NCBI GenBank assembly: GCA_028671895.1
Contig: JAPMAC010000209.1
Span: 22,590,501 to 22,654,500, forward strand
Direction of reading: 5' to 3'
Source: Oenanthe sinensis
Taxonomy: Eukaryota > Streptophyta > Magnoliopsida > Apiales > Apiaceae
Length of the DNA: 64,000 bases
Below are positions 10,745 to 21,450 of the stretch, piece after piece. Numbering within the stretch: position 1 is the stretch's first letter; every line of letters begins with the position of its first letter. The notes under the pieces were generated by a model, which saw only the letters and a list, made by a program, of their open reading frames with translations, searched no databases and was not told where the DNA came from. Both the position numbers and the translations under genes were made by a program.

Positions 10745-12140
10745 TACTAAGCGTCTAGGGAACCATCACTATGCCACATGGGAATTCCTAACCCCTGAGG
10801 ACGTAGCTAGAAGGGCATAATCACCATGCCCTGATAGCACTACTAAGCCCCGAGGGCACCATCACCATGCCCCATGGGTATTACTTAACCCCAAGGGAAT
10901 CATCACAATGCTTTGAGGGCACTACTAAGCCCCGATGACAATATCACCATGCCCAATGGGCATTACTTAGCACGGAGGGCATCATCACCATGCCTTGAGA
11001 TTGAGAGTTCGTGGTGCCAGCTAAAGCCAGTGAATCTATGTCCTGTTCAGACTCTATCTGAGTAGGCCCCAAGAGCACCATCACCATCGGCATTACTTAA
11101 CCTTGAGGGCATCATTACAATGCCTTTAGGGCAATACTACTAATCCCCGATGTCACCATCACCATGCCCCATGGGCATTACTTAGCCCCGAGGGAATCAT
11201 CACCTTACCTTGAAGGCACTACTAAACCCCGAGGGCACCATCACCATGCCCAATGGGAATTATTTTGCCTCGAAGGCATCATCACCATGTCCTGAGGTCA
11301 CTACTAAGCCCCGAGGGCACCATCAGTGTGTCTCATGGGCATTACTTAGCCCCGAGGGCATCATCGCCATTCCTTGAGGGCACTACCAAGCCCCGAGGGC
11401 ACCAGTACAATGCCCCATGGGAACTCCTAAGCCCCGAGAGCATAAGCCACGAGGGCATAATCAACATGCTCTATGGGCACTACTAATCCCCGAGGGTATC
11501 ATCACTATTCCCCATGGGCATTACTTAGCCCCGAGGGAATCATCACCATACTTTGAGGGCACTACTAAGCCCTGAGGGCACCATCACCATGCCCCATGAG
11601 CATTACTTAGCCCTGAGAGAATCATCACCATGCCTTGAGTGTACTACTAAGCCCCGTGGGCATAATCACCATGGCTTGAGGGCACCACTAAATCCCGAGG
11701 GCACCATCATTATGCTCCATGGGAACTTCTGAGCCCCGAGGACGTAACCCACGAGAGAATAATCACCATGCTCTACGGGCACTACTAAGACCCGAAGGTA
11801 TCATCACTACTAAGTCTCGAGGGCATCATCACCGAGCTCCGTGGGTAATACTAATCCCCTACGGCATTACCACCAAGCTCAGTCGACACTACTAAGCTCT
11901 GAGGGCATCATCACCAAGCCCTGTGGGCGTTACTAAACCCCGAGGGTATCATCACCATGCTTCATGTGCACTACTAAGCCCCGAGGGCATCATCACCAAA
12001 ACTTATGAGCATTACTAAGCTCCGAGGGCATTATCACTAAGCCCAATAGGCATTACTAAGCCTATCATCACCATGCCCCATGGACACTACTAAGTCCCTA
12101 GGGCATCACCATCAAGTTTCGAGGGAATCATCCATCAAGG
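10745..12140. repeat. Degenerate ~41-bp tandem repeat (minisatellite) array
   Basis: About 1.4 kb of imperfect repeats with a period near 41 bases. The consensus is approximately GGCACTACTAAGCCCCGAG followed by GGCACCATCACCATGCC, alternating with CATGGGCATTACTTAGCCC variants. Copies drift in sequence and length, and the last ones near 11800-12130 are irregular. The period is not a multiple of three and the open frames inside are broken, so it is not coding. The left edge coincides with the insertion of copy B-minus. Such arrays are known from untranslated regions of Tat-lineage gypsy elements and as satellite seeds. Which applies here is not settled. Confidence 0.9.
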
Positions 12141-13480
12141 TTCCTAACCCTAATATGATTCTAAGACACCCAAGGTCTATACAAAAGGCATAACCCCTCA
12201 TTCTTAGAACTACGTCATGGCTTGATTCTCAACATGCTTGAGATAAGTAGGCATCTTGCTAGAACAGATATAGTTCCAACAAGCAAACGCGGCCATTAAA
12301 ACTCAACAAGCTCCGACACACATCGTAATTAATACACCATAGTTTTTAATCCATAACAATAACCATTATCAAACTACCTGAAAATACTTATATTTATAAT
12401 TTCATATTATCAAACAATATTCTAAAATGTTCTTTATTGATTATGTCCCGACATTTTTCATGTCACTGCTATTTTCTTATATGGATACACATCATTTTTA
12501 AATTTCTTATTGGTTTGAAACATGGTTTTACTTGCCTTGTGAAGAGTTGTTAGCAGATGTTTATTAATTCACTAATCCATCTTTGAATCTTTTACGCTGC
12601 CTGAGTGATGAAATGGATCATCTGTTAAGTAGAACATTTTACAACATCTTTACCATTCTCTGCCATCCTGAGCAAGTTGATATTTTTGTAAAACATTTGA
12701 TAGATATAGTCTCATCACCTGCTAGCTTGGAGAGTATGCTAGCTTGGAGAGTATGATAAAATGGTTCAAAATAATCAAAAAAATGGCGAAGAAATAGGTG
12801 GTGTGCCTACCATTTCAAGTTCGAAACTAATGTGCCTCGCATTTGCGATGAATGGAAGAATGATGAAGAACATTAGTTCAATGCTAGCAAGTGATCAAAA
12901 AATAGTTATTGATAAATATGAAATGCAATGTAAAAGATGTAGAGTTAGGATTTTAATGTCTAATTTTTGTAAAAATGACTCTTATTAATGTTTGATTTGA
13001 TTCTTTTTATCAAATCTTGGTCTCTGTTATTTTTATTATTCTTAGTACAATGTTCAATTATCAAAATCATTATGTTGAACAAAACTATGTTTATCTTAAA
13101 CGCGTAGTGTAACATGTACCCGAAACATGGATTACTCATATTAAAAATGAGGTTCAACATATTATAAATGAGGTTCAACACCAAAAAAAAAAACGTTTAT
13201 CCCATTATCTTCGGAATTCTTTTTTAACCCCGTAATGTAAATTTTCCATTCCACCTCATTTTATTTATCTATATTAAAACGAATGTACATTAATAAAGAT
13301 ATTAACATAAAATTATATTCTATTACAGTAAATATGTCTTCAATTGAGTTTAAATTATTCTCTTTGTTTCAATTTATCTATTTTATTTTACTTTTTTCAA
13401 TTACATTAATTAATGTAATTTATAATTTTTTAAAAATTATAAAAAATAGAAAAATAATTTATAATTTTCACATTTAGTCC
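12141..13480. other. AT-rich sequence, no recognisable gene
   Basis: The first ~190 bases (12141-12330) may be the tail of the element that carries the tandem array. The rest is AT-rich. A 17-base duplication (GCTAGCTTGGAGAGTATG) lies at 12721-12754, and a related pair of AATGAGGTTCAACA motifs at 13147-13173. Short open frames (for example 12761-12988) have no recognisable domain. I cannot assign it. Confidence 0.5.
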
Positions 13481-14433
13481 GGGCTATGAAAAATCAAACT
13501 AAATAGTTAATTTAGTTAGATTTCTTGAAATCAAAATGCACACCCAAACCCATTTTAGCAGAGTAGGGACTGTCCACCCATATAGGAAGCCTAACGTGAA
13601 ACAATGGTTTTGTGAGATTATAAGCCCAACATACATACCGAAAGCTCTTCTAGTTGAATTTCTTTAATAGAACTGAGTTTCTCCGGTCCTTGAATAAATG
13701 TCAAAGTCAAGCCACTACACTTGTTGCATCATGCATTTAATCACTTAAGAGCATATCATCAAGATTTTATTTTCTTATTTTTAATTTTTCGTACCATAAA
13801 TTGTGGTGATTGTTGGAGGGCCCAAGGTACGTTAATTTTTTCTTCTTTTTTTAGAGTAGAACACGTAGTTTAGAGCATCCATAATTGTTTATCATTTTTA
13901 TCTAATCTTGTGTGTTGCATCATTTAAATAAATTTTAAGAGCAAAACCCCATCACAATATAAAGGGAGAGATTTCATCACTCTTTCCTTAGCCCACAACA
14001 ATTAATCTCTCATCTTGCATTACTCTAGCCTTTTTAATAAAATTAATTAGACGTTAGCCCTAGGATTTTGCGCTCAACTAGGAAGAGAACTTAAAATGAA
14101 CAAATCTCTAATATTCATTTGTTGGTGTCTAGGCTAGCGAAATCTTACCTGACCATTTGGATTGGTGTCTTAGGAAGGTGTTTAGCCTCTTGGCAATGCT
14201 TGCACCGACCTGGCCAATCAGGATGAATACTTTTAGTTTTGTGAGTTTTAGTATTATCTTGTTGTTAGAAGCAAGGTCTAGTTCATTTTAGGGAACTCTA
14301 GATTTAGAATTTTTTTCCTTTCGATTTTTCACCTTTTCTTTTGAGTATTTAAATTCTTGCACTTATTTTCTACGTGTTTATATGAACTGCTTGGGCTAGG
14401 AATGAATCATCTAGATTAGTAAGACCGATTGAG
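13481..14433 (+). other. Probable LTR/leader DNA of the Athila-like element
   Basis: Non-coding sequence directly upstream of the Athila-like gag. I could not locate a convincing LTR end or tRNA primer site, so the 5' boundary of the element is unresolved. Placement here is by adjacency only. Confidence 0.35.
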
Positions 14434-15953
14434 TTGTCTTCTTCTTCTTCTTCAGATTCTGAACCCGTAGAAGTTAGTGAAACCGTAGTAAACATGGTTG
14501 TTTCTCTTAGAGACTGCTGTTACCCTGCCCGTTCTGCCCAACCCTCGTGTATTACCTTACCACCAGTTAATGGTAATAATTTCGAGATTAAGTCTCACCA
14601 CATTAGCATTTTACCAAAATTTATCTGGAGTGAGGGTGAGGATCCATATCTTTTTATTCACTAATTCGAGGAGGTTTGTGCCTTACAAAAACTCCAACAA
14701 TTAACTGAGGACTCCATTAGGCTCAGACTAATCAACTTCACTTTAAAAGAAAATGCTAAAAAATGGTTTTATAGTCTACCAGTCAACTCTATTTCAACGT
14801 GAAAGGGATTTGTGGTAATTTTTCTTAAAAAATATTTTCCAAATCACAAGACCACAAAAATCACAAATGAGATAAACCAATTTCATCAAAAAGAAAATGA
14901 GTCGTTTTGGAAATATTTTGACCGTTTTAAAAATCTTTTGTCTCAATGTCCCCACCATGGAATAGAAAAATGGGGACTCTGTAAGATTGTCTATGAAGCC
15001 TTGGATAGTCCTACCACCGCCTTGTTAGAGTTTATGTGTTAAGATAAATTTATGGAAAAAGATGAGGATCAGGGTTAGGAATTTTTTGAGGAACTAGCAT
15101 AAAAGACAATGTTGTGGGAGTCCATTAGGGAGCCTGTTAAATCTAATGAGTCACCTAGTTCATCATCTAGGGGTTTGCATTCTGTTGGTAACTCAATTGC
15201 AACCGAAGCTAAGTTATTTACTTTCACTAGAAGACTCGAAGCTTTAAAAATCATCGGATCTCCCTCACAAATGTCTATGTGTTCGAACTATAATTCTCTG
15301 AACCAAGCACTTCAAAATTTTCAAGAGTTAGAGCAAGTGAATGTTATGTTCCAACCAAGACCTAGAAATGACCCGTTTTCACAAACTTATAACCCGGGTG
15401 GAGAAATCACCCGAACTTTTCATGGAACCAAGGTCAAAACTATCAACCGTCTCAACTCAACTTTCAAAAGCCCAATTCTAGCTCTTACCCAAATCAAAGT
15501 CTTGGTCCTTATCCAAACTTAACTCAAACACTTTTGAACCCACCCGGTTGTAATGATTCGGATAAGAGACTTAGTTCCTTAGAGAAGAGTATTGAGGCAT
15601 TGTTGAAATCATAAACGAATTTGACTCAGTCCCAACAAACCTTCATGCAAACCATGACCCACGATAGGCAAATCTTAAATTCCAATTCTCAAGCAATCTC
15701 TAAGTTAGAGGTTCAGATTAGTCAGTTAGCTAGCACGATTTGTGAGCGGGAGAAGAACCGGTTTCCTAGTCAACCCGAGGTGAATCCCAAGTTTCCTATG
15801 AACCAAAGACCTCATGACAATGTGAATGCTGTTATTTCCTTAAGGTCTGGCAAACAAGTTGATAATCAAGTGGGTGATAAGTTTTGTGAGGATGAGGAAT
15901 CGACTTCTGAACCAAGTCATCATTTTTTGGGTCCAAGTGTAGAAAAACCCTAG
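14434..15953 (+). pseudogene. Athila-like gypsy gag, degenerate
   Basis: Plus-strand gag remnant in pieces: 14434-14664 (serine run, then FEIKSHHISILPKFIW and EDPYLF), 14665-15042 (retrotransposon gag core: ENAKKWFYSLP, FVVIFLKKYFP, ESFWKYFDRFKNLLSQCPHHG), 15109-15522, and 15621-15953 in another frame (QAISKLEVQISQLA, then a RSGKQVD motif). At least five in-frame stops and a frameshift near 15500-15600 are visible. The core order matches the PF03732-type gag of Athila/Tat gypsy elements, and the QISQLA...LRSGK tail is typical of Athila gag ends. Not functional. Confidence 0.85.
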
Positions 15954-15956
15954 AAT

Positions 15957-17015
15957 TTGAAAAGTCAAGGATCCACAAGTGAACCGATCAATAAACCTTC
16001 TTCTGAAGAACCGAGTGAAAAAGTCTATAAACCCAAAGCCCCTTATCTCCAAAGAGTCATTTCATCTAAGCAAACAGACCAATTAGACAAGATTTTGGAA
16101 GTCTTTAAGCAAGTCAAGATAAAGATTCATCTCTTAGATGCCATCCAACAAATTCCTTCTTATGATAAGTGTCTAAAGGAGTTGTGCACTCATAAGTGCA
16201 CCGATCATGTCCCGAAGAAAGCGTTTTTGACATCACACGTTAGTTCAATCCTTTCAAATCAAATTACTGTAAAATATAAGGACCCCGGTTGTCCTACTAT
16301 TTCATGGGTCTTAGGCGATACCTTCATCGATAAAGCTTTGCTTGACTTAGGAGCTAGCGTGAACCTTCTTCCATTTTCTGTCTATCAAGCCCTAGGATTA
16401 GGAGAACTTCAAAAGACAAATGTTAAACTTCAATTAGCGAATCATTCTGTCAAAATTCCTAAGGGAGTTTTTGAATATGTGTTAATTAAAGTAGGTGACT
16501 TTGTCTTTCCTGTTGATTTCGTGGTCTTAGAAACCGAACCGGTCAAAAACCCTAAGAACCAAATTCTTATCATTTTAGGAAGACCTTTTCTAGCCACTTC
16601 TAATGCCTTGATTAATTGCAGGAATGGATTAATGAAACTAACATTTGGGAATATGACTATAGACTTAAATATTTTTCTTGTTGGAAAATAATCTGATGAT
16701 TTTGATCAACCGATGGGAATCAATTTAATTGATGAAATAGTTGATCAAGATCTCATGACTCCTAGTGATGCTTTTGACTTTTTTTTAAAACACTTTGGTT
16801 AGGATTGAGATATTTTTAATTACACAAATGATGTCAACCAAATGTTAGAGTCCACCATTTCCATAACTAATCAAGAGATCACGCCAAACCCTTTTTTCGA
16901 AGCTAGTGAACTCGTTGAGTCAAGCCCGCCAGAATTAGAACTAAAACCTCTTCCTAACACTCTTAAATATGCCTTTCTAGGACCTAACAATTTTCTTCCA
17001 GTTATAATTGCTTCT
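15957..17015 (+). pseudogene. Athila-like gypsy protease and RT N-terminal linker
   Basis: Follows gag in the same frame after a stop at 15951-15953. An open stretch of 244 codons contains the retropepsin-like region: LLDLGASVNLLPFSVYQ near 16345 has the DLGA form of the catalytic triad seen in the Athila lineage, followed by ILGRPFLATSNALIN near 16567. After the stop at 16689 the frame continues with further stops into the RT leader (PNTLKYAFLGPNNFLPV near 16955-17005). It ends where the solo LTR interrupts it at 17015/17016. Confidence 0.85.
17011..17015. other. Target site duplication (left), CTTCT
   Basis: Left flank of the solo LTR. The right flank at 18811-18815 is CCTAT, matching at three of five positions. 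Removing the LTR and one flank restores continuity of the Athila RT leader across the site, which supports the boundary despite the divergence. Confidence 0.55.
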
Positions 17016-18810
17016 TGTTAGGTCCCGAAGTATCGTAGAAGGGGGGGTTGAATACGATACTCACAATAATTTAAATTCTTTTTTGAATTTGTGGATAAAT
17101 AAATTATTGCTTCAGAGTGGGTTTGGCCATTTGTAGTGTTTAGGTGAGCTGCCTACTAATTTTCTGTGTTTATGAATAAACATTAAAGTTCTAGAAAATT
17201 AGCAAGTAAATTATGGAGACAAGTTTTCGGGAATATATCTTTCGTATATAAACCCAGAGGAGTGCTATACCCAGTTAAAAATATAACTGGCTTCCAAAGA
17301 ATAAATTAGTTCTTTACTACTAACACAAAAATATAAGGCTCAGTTCCTATACAAATATATCTAAATTACTACAAGGAAAAACTGAGTCCGTAGGGAGTGA
17401 TATCTAGGAGCCCTGAGCATTTTTCCTTTAAGAACCGGGTCCTAATATCTGACCAGAAGCAAGGTATAGGTGTGTATAAATTAGCTCTTCTTGCTCCGGC
17501 CATGGCTGCTCTCTACATATTATTTTTGTTGGAGAAGACGACTCTTCTTTTTAATTGGTGTAGACTTTAAATCAATAAAGTAGGCTGCTTGAATTTGATT
17601 GGCTGAAGGCTGAGTGGGTCCAAGAAATATTTTGTTGCGCCTGAATATTTTTGTTGCGCCAGTAGAGTGACTTCCCTGTGTAAAATCAAGTGGCACCATT
17701 TACATGTCTTCTAAGTTGAGCTTGAAATTAAGTGGCGCCTAGCACAAGTGATGTACTGGGGAGGCGCCACAAATGACTTAAGAAATATGTGAATGTTTGT
17801 TGCGCGTGAAAGTTTGTTGCGCCTCACTATTCACATGGTCAAAGTGCAGTTTGGTCACTGCACTTTGACCTCCTTCTCATTCCTTGATTGAAGTTTACCA
17901 ACTTCCATTTCTTGTATCAAAGTCTTGCCACATTACACCCTGTACCTTGAGCTGTTTCTGTTCTTCGACTGTAGTTCAGAAACTTTCACTTTTCATACCA
18001 AGGTTGTGACACTTTTCACCCTGCACCCTTTGAGCTGTTTAGCTGTTAGCTGTTTAGCTGTTTGGCTGTAGCCTCTACAAATCACTTTTCGTACCTTAAT
18101 AAATAACTGTTCTTTTCAAGTACATTCTTCAACTTAACAATTCTTCTATAGTTAATACTCAGATTCCTTTCACGAACCGCTGACACCTAGTGCAACTGGT
18201 CTGGTTCACAAACGACTAACTTTGATCCAGGTCTTCGTATTATTGCTTTACTTGCATTGTTAAGTTTGCAGTAACTTCATTGCTTCGAACACTGACTATC
18301 AATAAACATAGTACTTTCACTGGAATCTTTTCTGGTACCTAGACAACGTCTTCATTATTACCACAATCTTGAATAATTCATTCTCTGTTCTTCACTGACG
18401 CTTGAACATATAACTGAACTTCTTTCAGTGAGTATAACTTCAAGACTGCAGCTGTCTTCTTTAACCTTTGTCTTTACCCTTCTAGATTCCTATGCTTCGA
18501 ACACTGTTTATCTTCAATCAATGCCTTTACACTGAAATCTTCTAGTGGCACTTCTATACTGAATCTTTAACACTTCTGAAACCCTGAAAGTCTTCAACCA
18601 TTATTCTTCACTGAGGCTTGAACATATGAATGAACTTCTCTCAATGACCTGTAGTAGACTTCAAAACTTCTTCTAATGTCTTGATTCACTGTATTTGCCT
18701 TGTCTTCATTTCTTCCTGATTTCTGTGTAGGCGTAGTATTATTTACTTGTCCTGTTCTAGTGTTGAGTTATCACGATTACTATTCGTACAACTTCGTAAT
18801 CTCTCCAACA
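17016..18810 (-). mobile_element. Solo LTR of a Sirevirus-like element (1795 bp)
   Basis: Begins TGTTAGGTCC and ends CTCCAACA on the plus strand. The GGGGGGGTTGAATACGATA U5-end signature at 17040 shows the sense strand is minus. No internal region is attached: Athila coding sequence resumes directly on both sides. This is the product of recombination between the two LTRs of a former full element. It contains repeated TTGTTGCGCC boxes (17630-17830) with inverted GGCGCCA copies, and a run of AGCTGTTTAGCTGTT-like repeats at 18031-18075. Confidence 0.85.
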
Positions 18811-19225
18811 CCTATAATTTGACCGAGTCACAAGAGAAATAGCTTTTAAGTGTGCTTAGATAACATAAAGAAGTGATAGGGTAGAGTATCTCAGATATGA
18901 AAGGAATTAGTCCGGTTATTGTCCAACATAGGATTCACTTAGTTGATGATGCTAAGCCTGTTAGGGAACCTCAAAGGAGATTGAACCCGGCCACGATGGA
19001 AGTTGTTAAGAAAGAAATCCTTAAATGTTTCGATAATGGAATAATCTATCCCATTTCTGATAGTTCTTGGGTCAGTCCCGTTCATGTAGTGCCTAAAAAG
19101 TCAGGTATTACCATAGTAACCAACGAAAATGATGAGCAAGTTCCTACTTGTGTTCAATCAGGTTGGAGAATGTGCATAGATTTTAGGAAGCTCAATGCCG
19201 CCACTAGAAAAGACCACTTTCCTTT
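18811..19225 (+). pseudogene. Athila-like gypsy reverse transcriptase, N-terminal fragment
   Basis: Continues the Athila reading interrupted at 17015. From 18897 it is open: MKGISPVIVQHRIHL, PVREPQRRLNP, WVSPVHVVPKKSG and GWRMCIDFRKLNAATRKDHF. These are the first RT blocks of gypsy elements, before the first catalytic aspartate. Upstream (18815-18896) the RT leader has in-frame stops. At about 19225 (after HFPLP) the sequence switches abruptly to a different gypsy gag. Confidence 0.87.
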
Positions 19226-19925
19226 ACCATGGAAATTCAGACCCAGTTGAATATTTAGGAAAATTCAATACAAACATGGATGTTTATCAGGTACAGGCTC
19301 TGTCTAGGTGTTGGCTTTTGGCTGCTACACCGAGGAATAACGCTCAAATATGGTTTCAGAAGTTGGAAGCGGGTACAATCACAACCTGGGACCAGATGCA
19401 ACTTCTCTTCCTAACATAATCCCAGGCCGCGGTGAAATATGCTCCTCCGGTCACAGCCCTAGCTAATGTCAAACAAAGGGACGATGAATCCCTCTAGGCG
19501 TGCTTTAAAAGAGTTAATTCTGAAGCTACGGGGGTTAGGGGAGCGACGGATGATACCCTGAAGAGTTTCCACATTGCAGGTTTGAAGGTCGGTACAGATT
19601 TTTGAAAGCATTTGCAAGGGAATGAGCCATCAACTTTGGCCTCCCTATACGCTAAGGCAGAACCCTTCAAAAGAATCGAACAATCTTTGGAAGACAACAA
19701 TCAATCGAATTCAAAGTCTAAAAATTCAAAAAAGGGGCACAGAACTCCACCATCTAATTATAGGAGAAAACCTACAAGTCCAAACCAGGTGAATATGATG
19801 CATAGTAGAAGGAACTAGAGTCATCCGCAATCCTATGAAAAAAGAAGAGACGAATATACTCCCTTGGTGGCCGGGGTGGAACACATTTATGAGGTCAACA
19901 AAAATAAGGGGTTGTTCAGGAGACC
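19226..19925 (+). pseudogene. Tat-like gypsy gag fragment, degenerate
   Basis: Reads NSDPVEYLGKFNTNMDVY, then WLLAATPRNNAQIWFQKL, GTITTWDQMQLLFLT, and after a stop ALANVKQRDDESL, then ATDDTLKSFHIAGLKVGTDF and a lysine/asparagine-rich tail. This is the gag core of Tat/Retand-like gypsy elements, with at least four stops. The 5' part is absent because it is joined to Athila RT at 19225. The 3' part ends at the copy B-plus LTR at 19926. Confidence 0.8.
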
Positions 19926-21437
19926 TGTTAGTGTTGGTGTCCTAGAGACAATACTTTATGATAAACAATTAAAGATTATGTTTACTTGATTATTTAATTA
20001 ATATTTATTATGTCTTTATTTACTGCGTTATAAATTGAAAGCATGATAAATGTCCTTGGAATATTAATGCGAATTATATATCTTTAAGTATGTGACTTAA
20101 AAATGAGATTTTATGAACAATATTATATTCCTAAAAGTCCCTAGTCGAGTATTATTATTTAAGGACAATAATAATGCAATAAGACTAGCATGTTTGTTGA
20201 CTAATGACCACATCACATTGGTCATAGGTTTGGTGATACTAAAGTCAAGAACATAAGTGCATGTCTCAATACATGGCACTGGACAGACCCGCTGTGAAAA
20301 TCTACATGTTAATAAGTGTCATAAGAAATTCTCACTGTGATAATGATGTATTGATCCTTTGACTTGAAATCATTATATTTCTATACGAGAATTAATATAC
20401 TTTGATTACACTCAAAGTTACCTTTAACCGGATAATGATAAAGGTGGACATTAGGTATGCTATGAATCGTATGAGAAATATGAATGATAGATATAGGATT
20501 CAACCCTCCTATTTTAGGAGTGATATTATTGGCCTCTTGATTGAGTGCGACTATAAAATGCATGGTCATGCTCAAATGTTGATTTGATTAATAGTCTACT
20601 GATTGATCAAGGAAATCTGGATTAAATGTTGAAGAGGATGACACAATACATGCCTCGAGTTTGATCTATAATATAATGTTAAAATGATTATATTACATTG
20701 TACATTATTCACGAAATGTTTAATTGAATCACCAATTATTATTATTACTTGGGTAGCAATGATGTATTACTAGATGCCGCTCATTGTTTATAATTTTATT
20801 AGTAGAAAATAAAATTATTGCCAACGTAATAACAACCTAAAGGGTCACACACAAAGAACGTTTAAACGGAGTGTTATTTAAATTATGAATTTAAATAATG
20901 TTATTATTATTAATTCGAATTTATTTATTTAATTAATTAAGTGAGCCTTGATTAATTATATACATATTAGAATTCGGATTTAATAATAATATAAATCCGA
21001 AATCTGAATGGGTTTTAAAAGGTCCAATCAGATTAGGGTTTTGGCCCAAGTCCCTCTTTCCCCTATATATACATAAAGATGTATAGTTTAGGGTAACAGT
21101 TGAGATAATTCATTTTTAATAAAACCCTAGCAGCTCTACATTTCTGAGAGGCTAGAGAAAGAGAGAGACAAAGAGGCAGAAACAAGCTAATACCTAACTC
21201 CGGTGATCGTTAGACGATACGACGTTCGTGTGGATACCGATAGAGAGCAGATTTCTGTGAAGGACTGCTGTGATTCATCGCTTCTGGATATCTATAATCA
21301 TCATAAGGAAAGCTTTAATAAGGTACACATTCGATTCTCCATAATCATCCGTCAATTATACACGGATCCTGCGTTTGAGATTCGTTTTTATTATTTTATA
21401 GCGTAATTCCGCTACGTATAGTGCCCGAATCCCAACA
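19926..21437 (+). repeat. 5' LTR of copia copy B-plus (1512 bp)
   Basis: Starts TGTTAGTGTTGG and ends GAATCCCAACA, immediately followed by the primer binding site. The first ~500 bases match copy B-minus (10744 downward). A TATATATACATAA-like box near 21065 is followed about 55 bases later by a GAGAGAGACAAAGAG stretch, a plausible core promoter and R start. The left flank AGACC (19921-19925) is the expected target duplication in Tat-like gag. The right partner is lost. Confidence 0.87.
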
Positions 21438-21438
21438 A

Positions 21439-21450
21439 TGGTATCAGAGC
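21439..21450 (+). other. Primer binding site of copy B-plus (initiator tRNA-Met)
   Basis: TGGTATCAGAGC, a perfect initiator tRNA-Met complement, one base after the LTR end at 21437. It fixes the plus orientation. Confidence 0.94.

Noticed and set aside
11253..11486. His/Pro-rich open frame
   Set aside because: It lies wholly inside the minisatellite, and its composition follows the repeat unit.
10745..12140. Possible CRISPR-like array or repeat-protein gene
   Set aside because: There are no constant repeats with unique spacers; units are degenerate ~41-mers back to back, the period is not a multiple of three and frames break. It is a minisatellite.
12761..12988. Possible host exon remnant (75 codons; another frame reads KFETNVPRICDEW)
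   Set aside because: Short, no intron or splice context, stops close by in both frames, no recognised domain.
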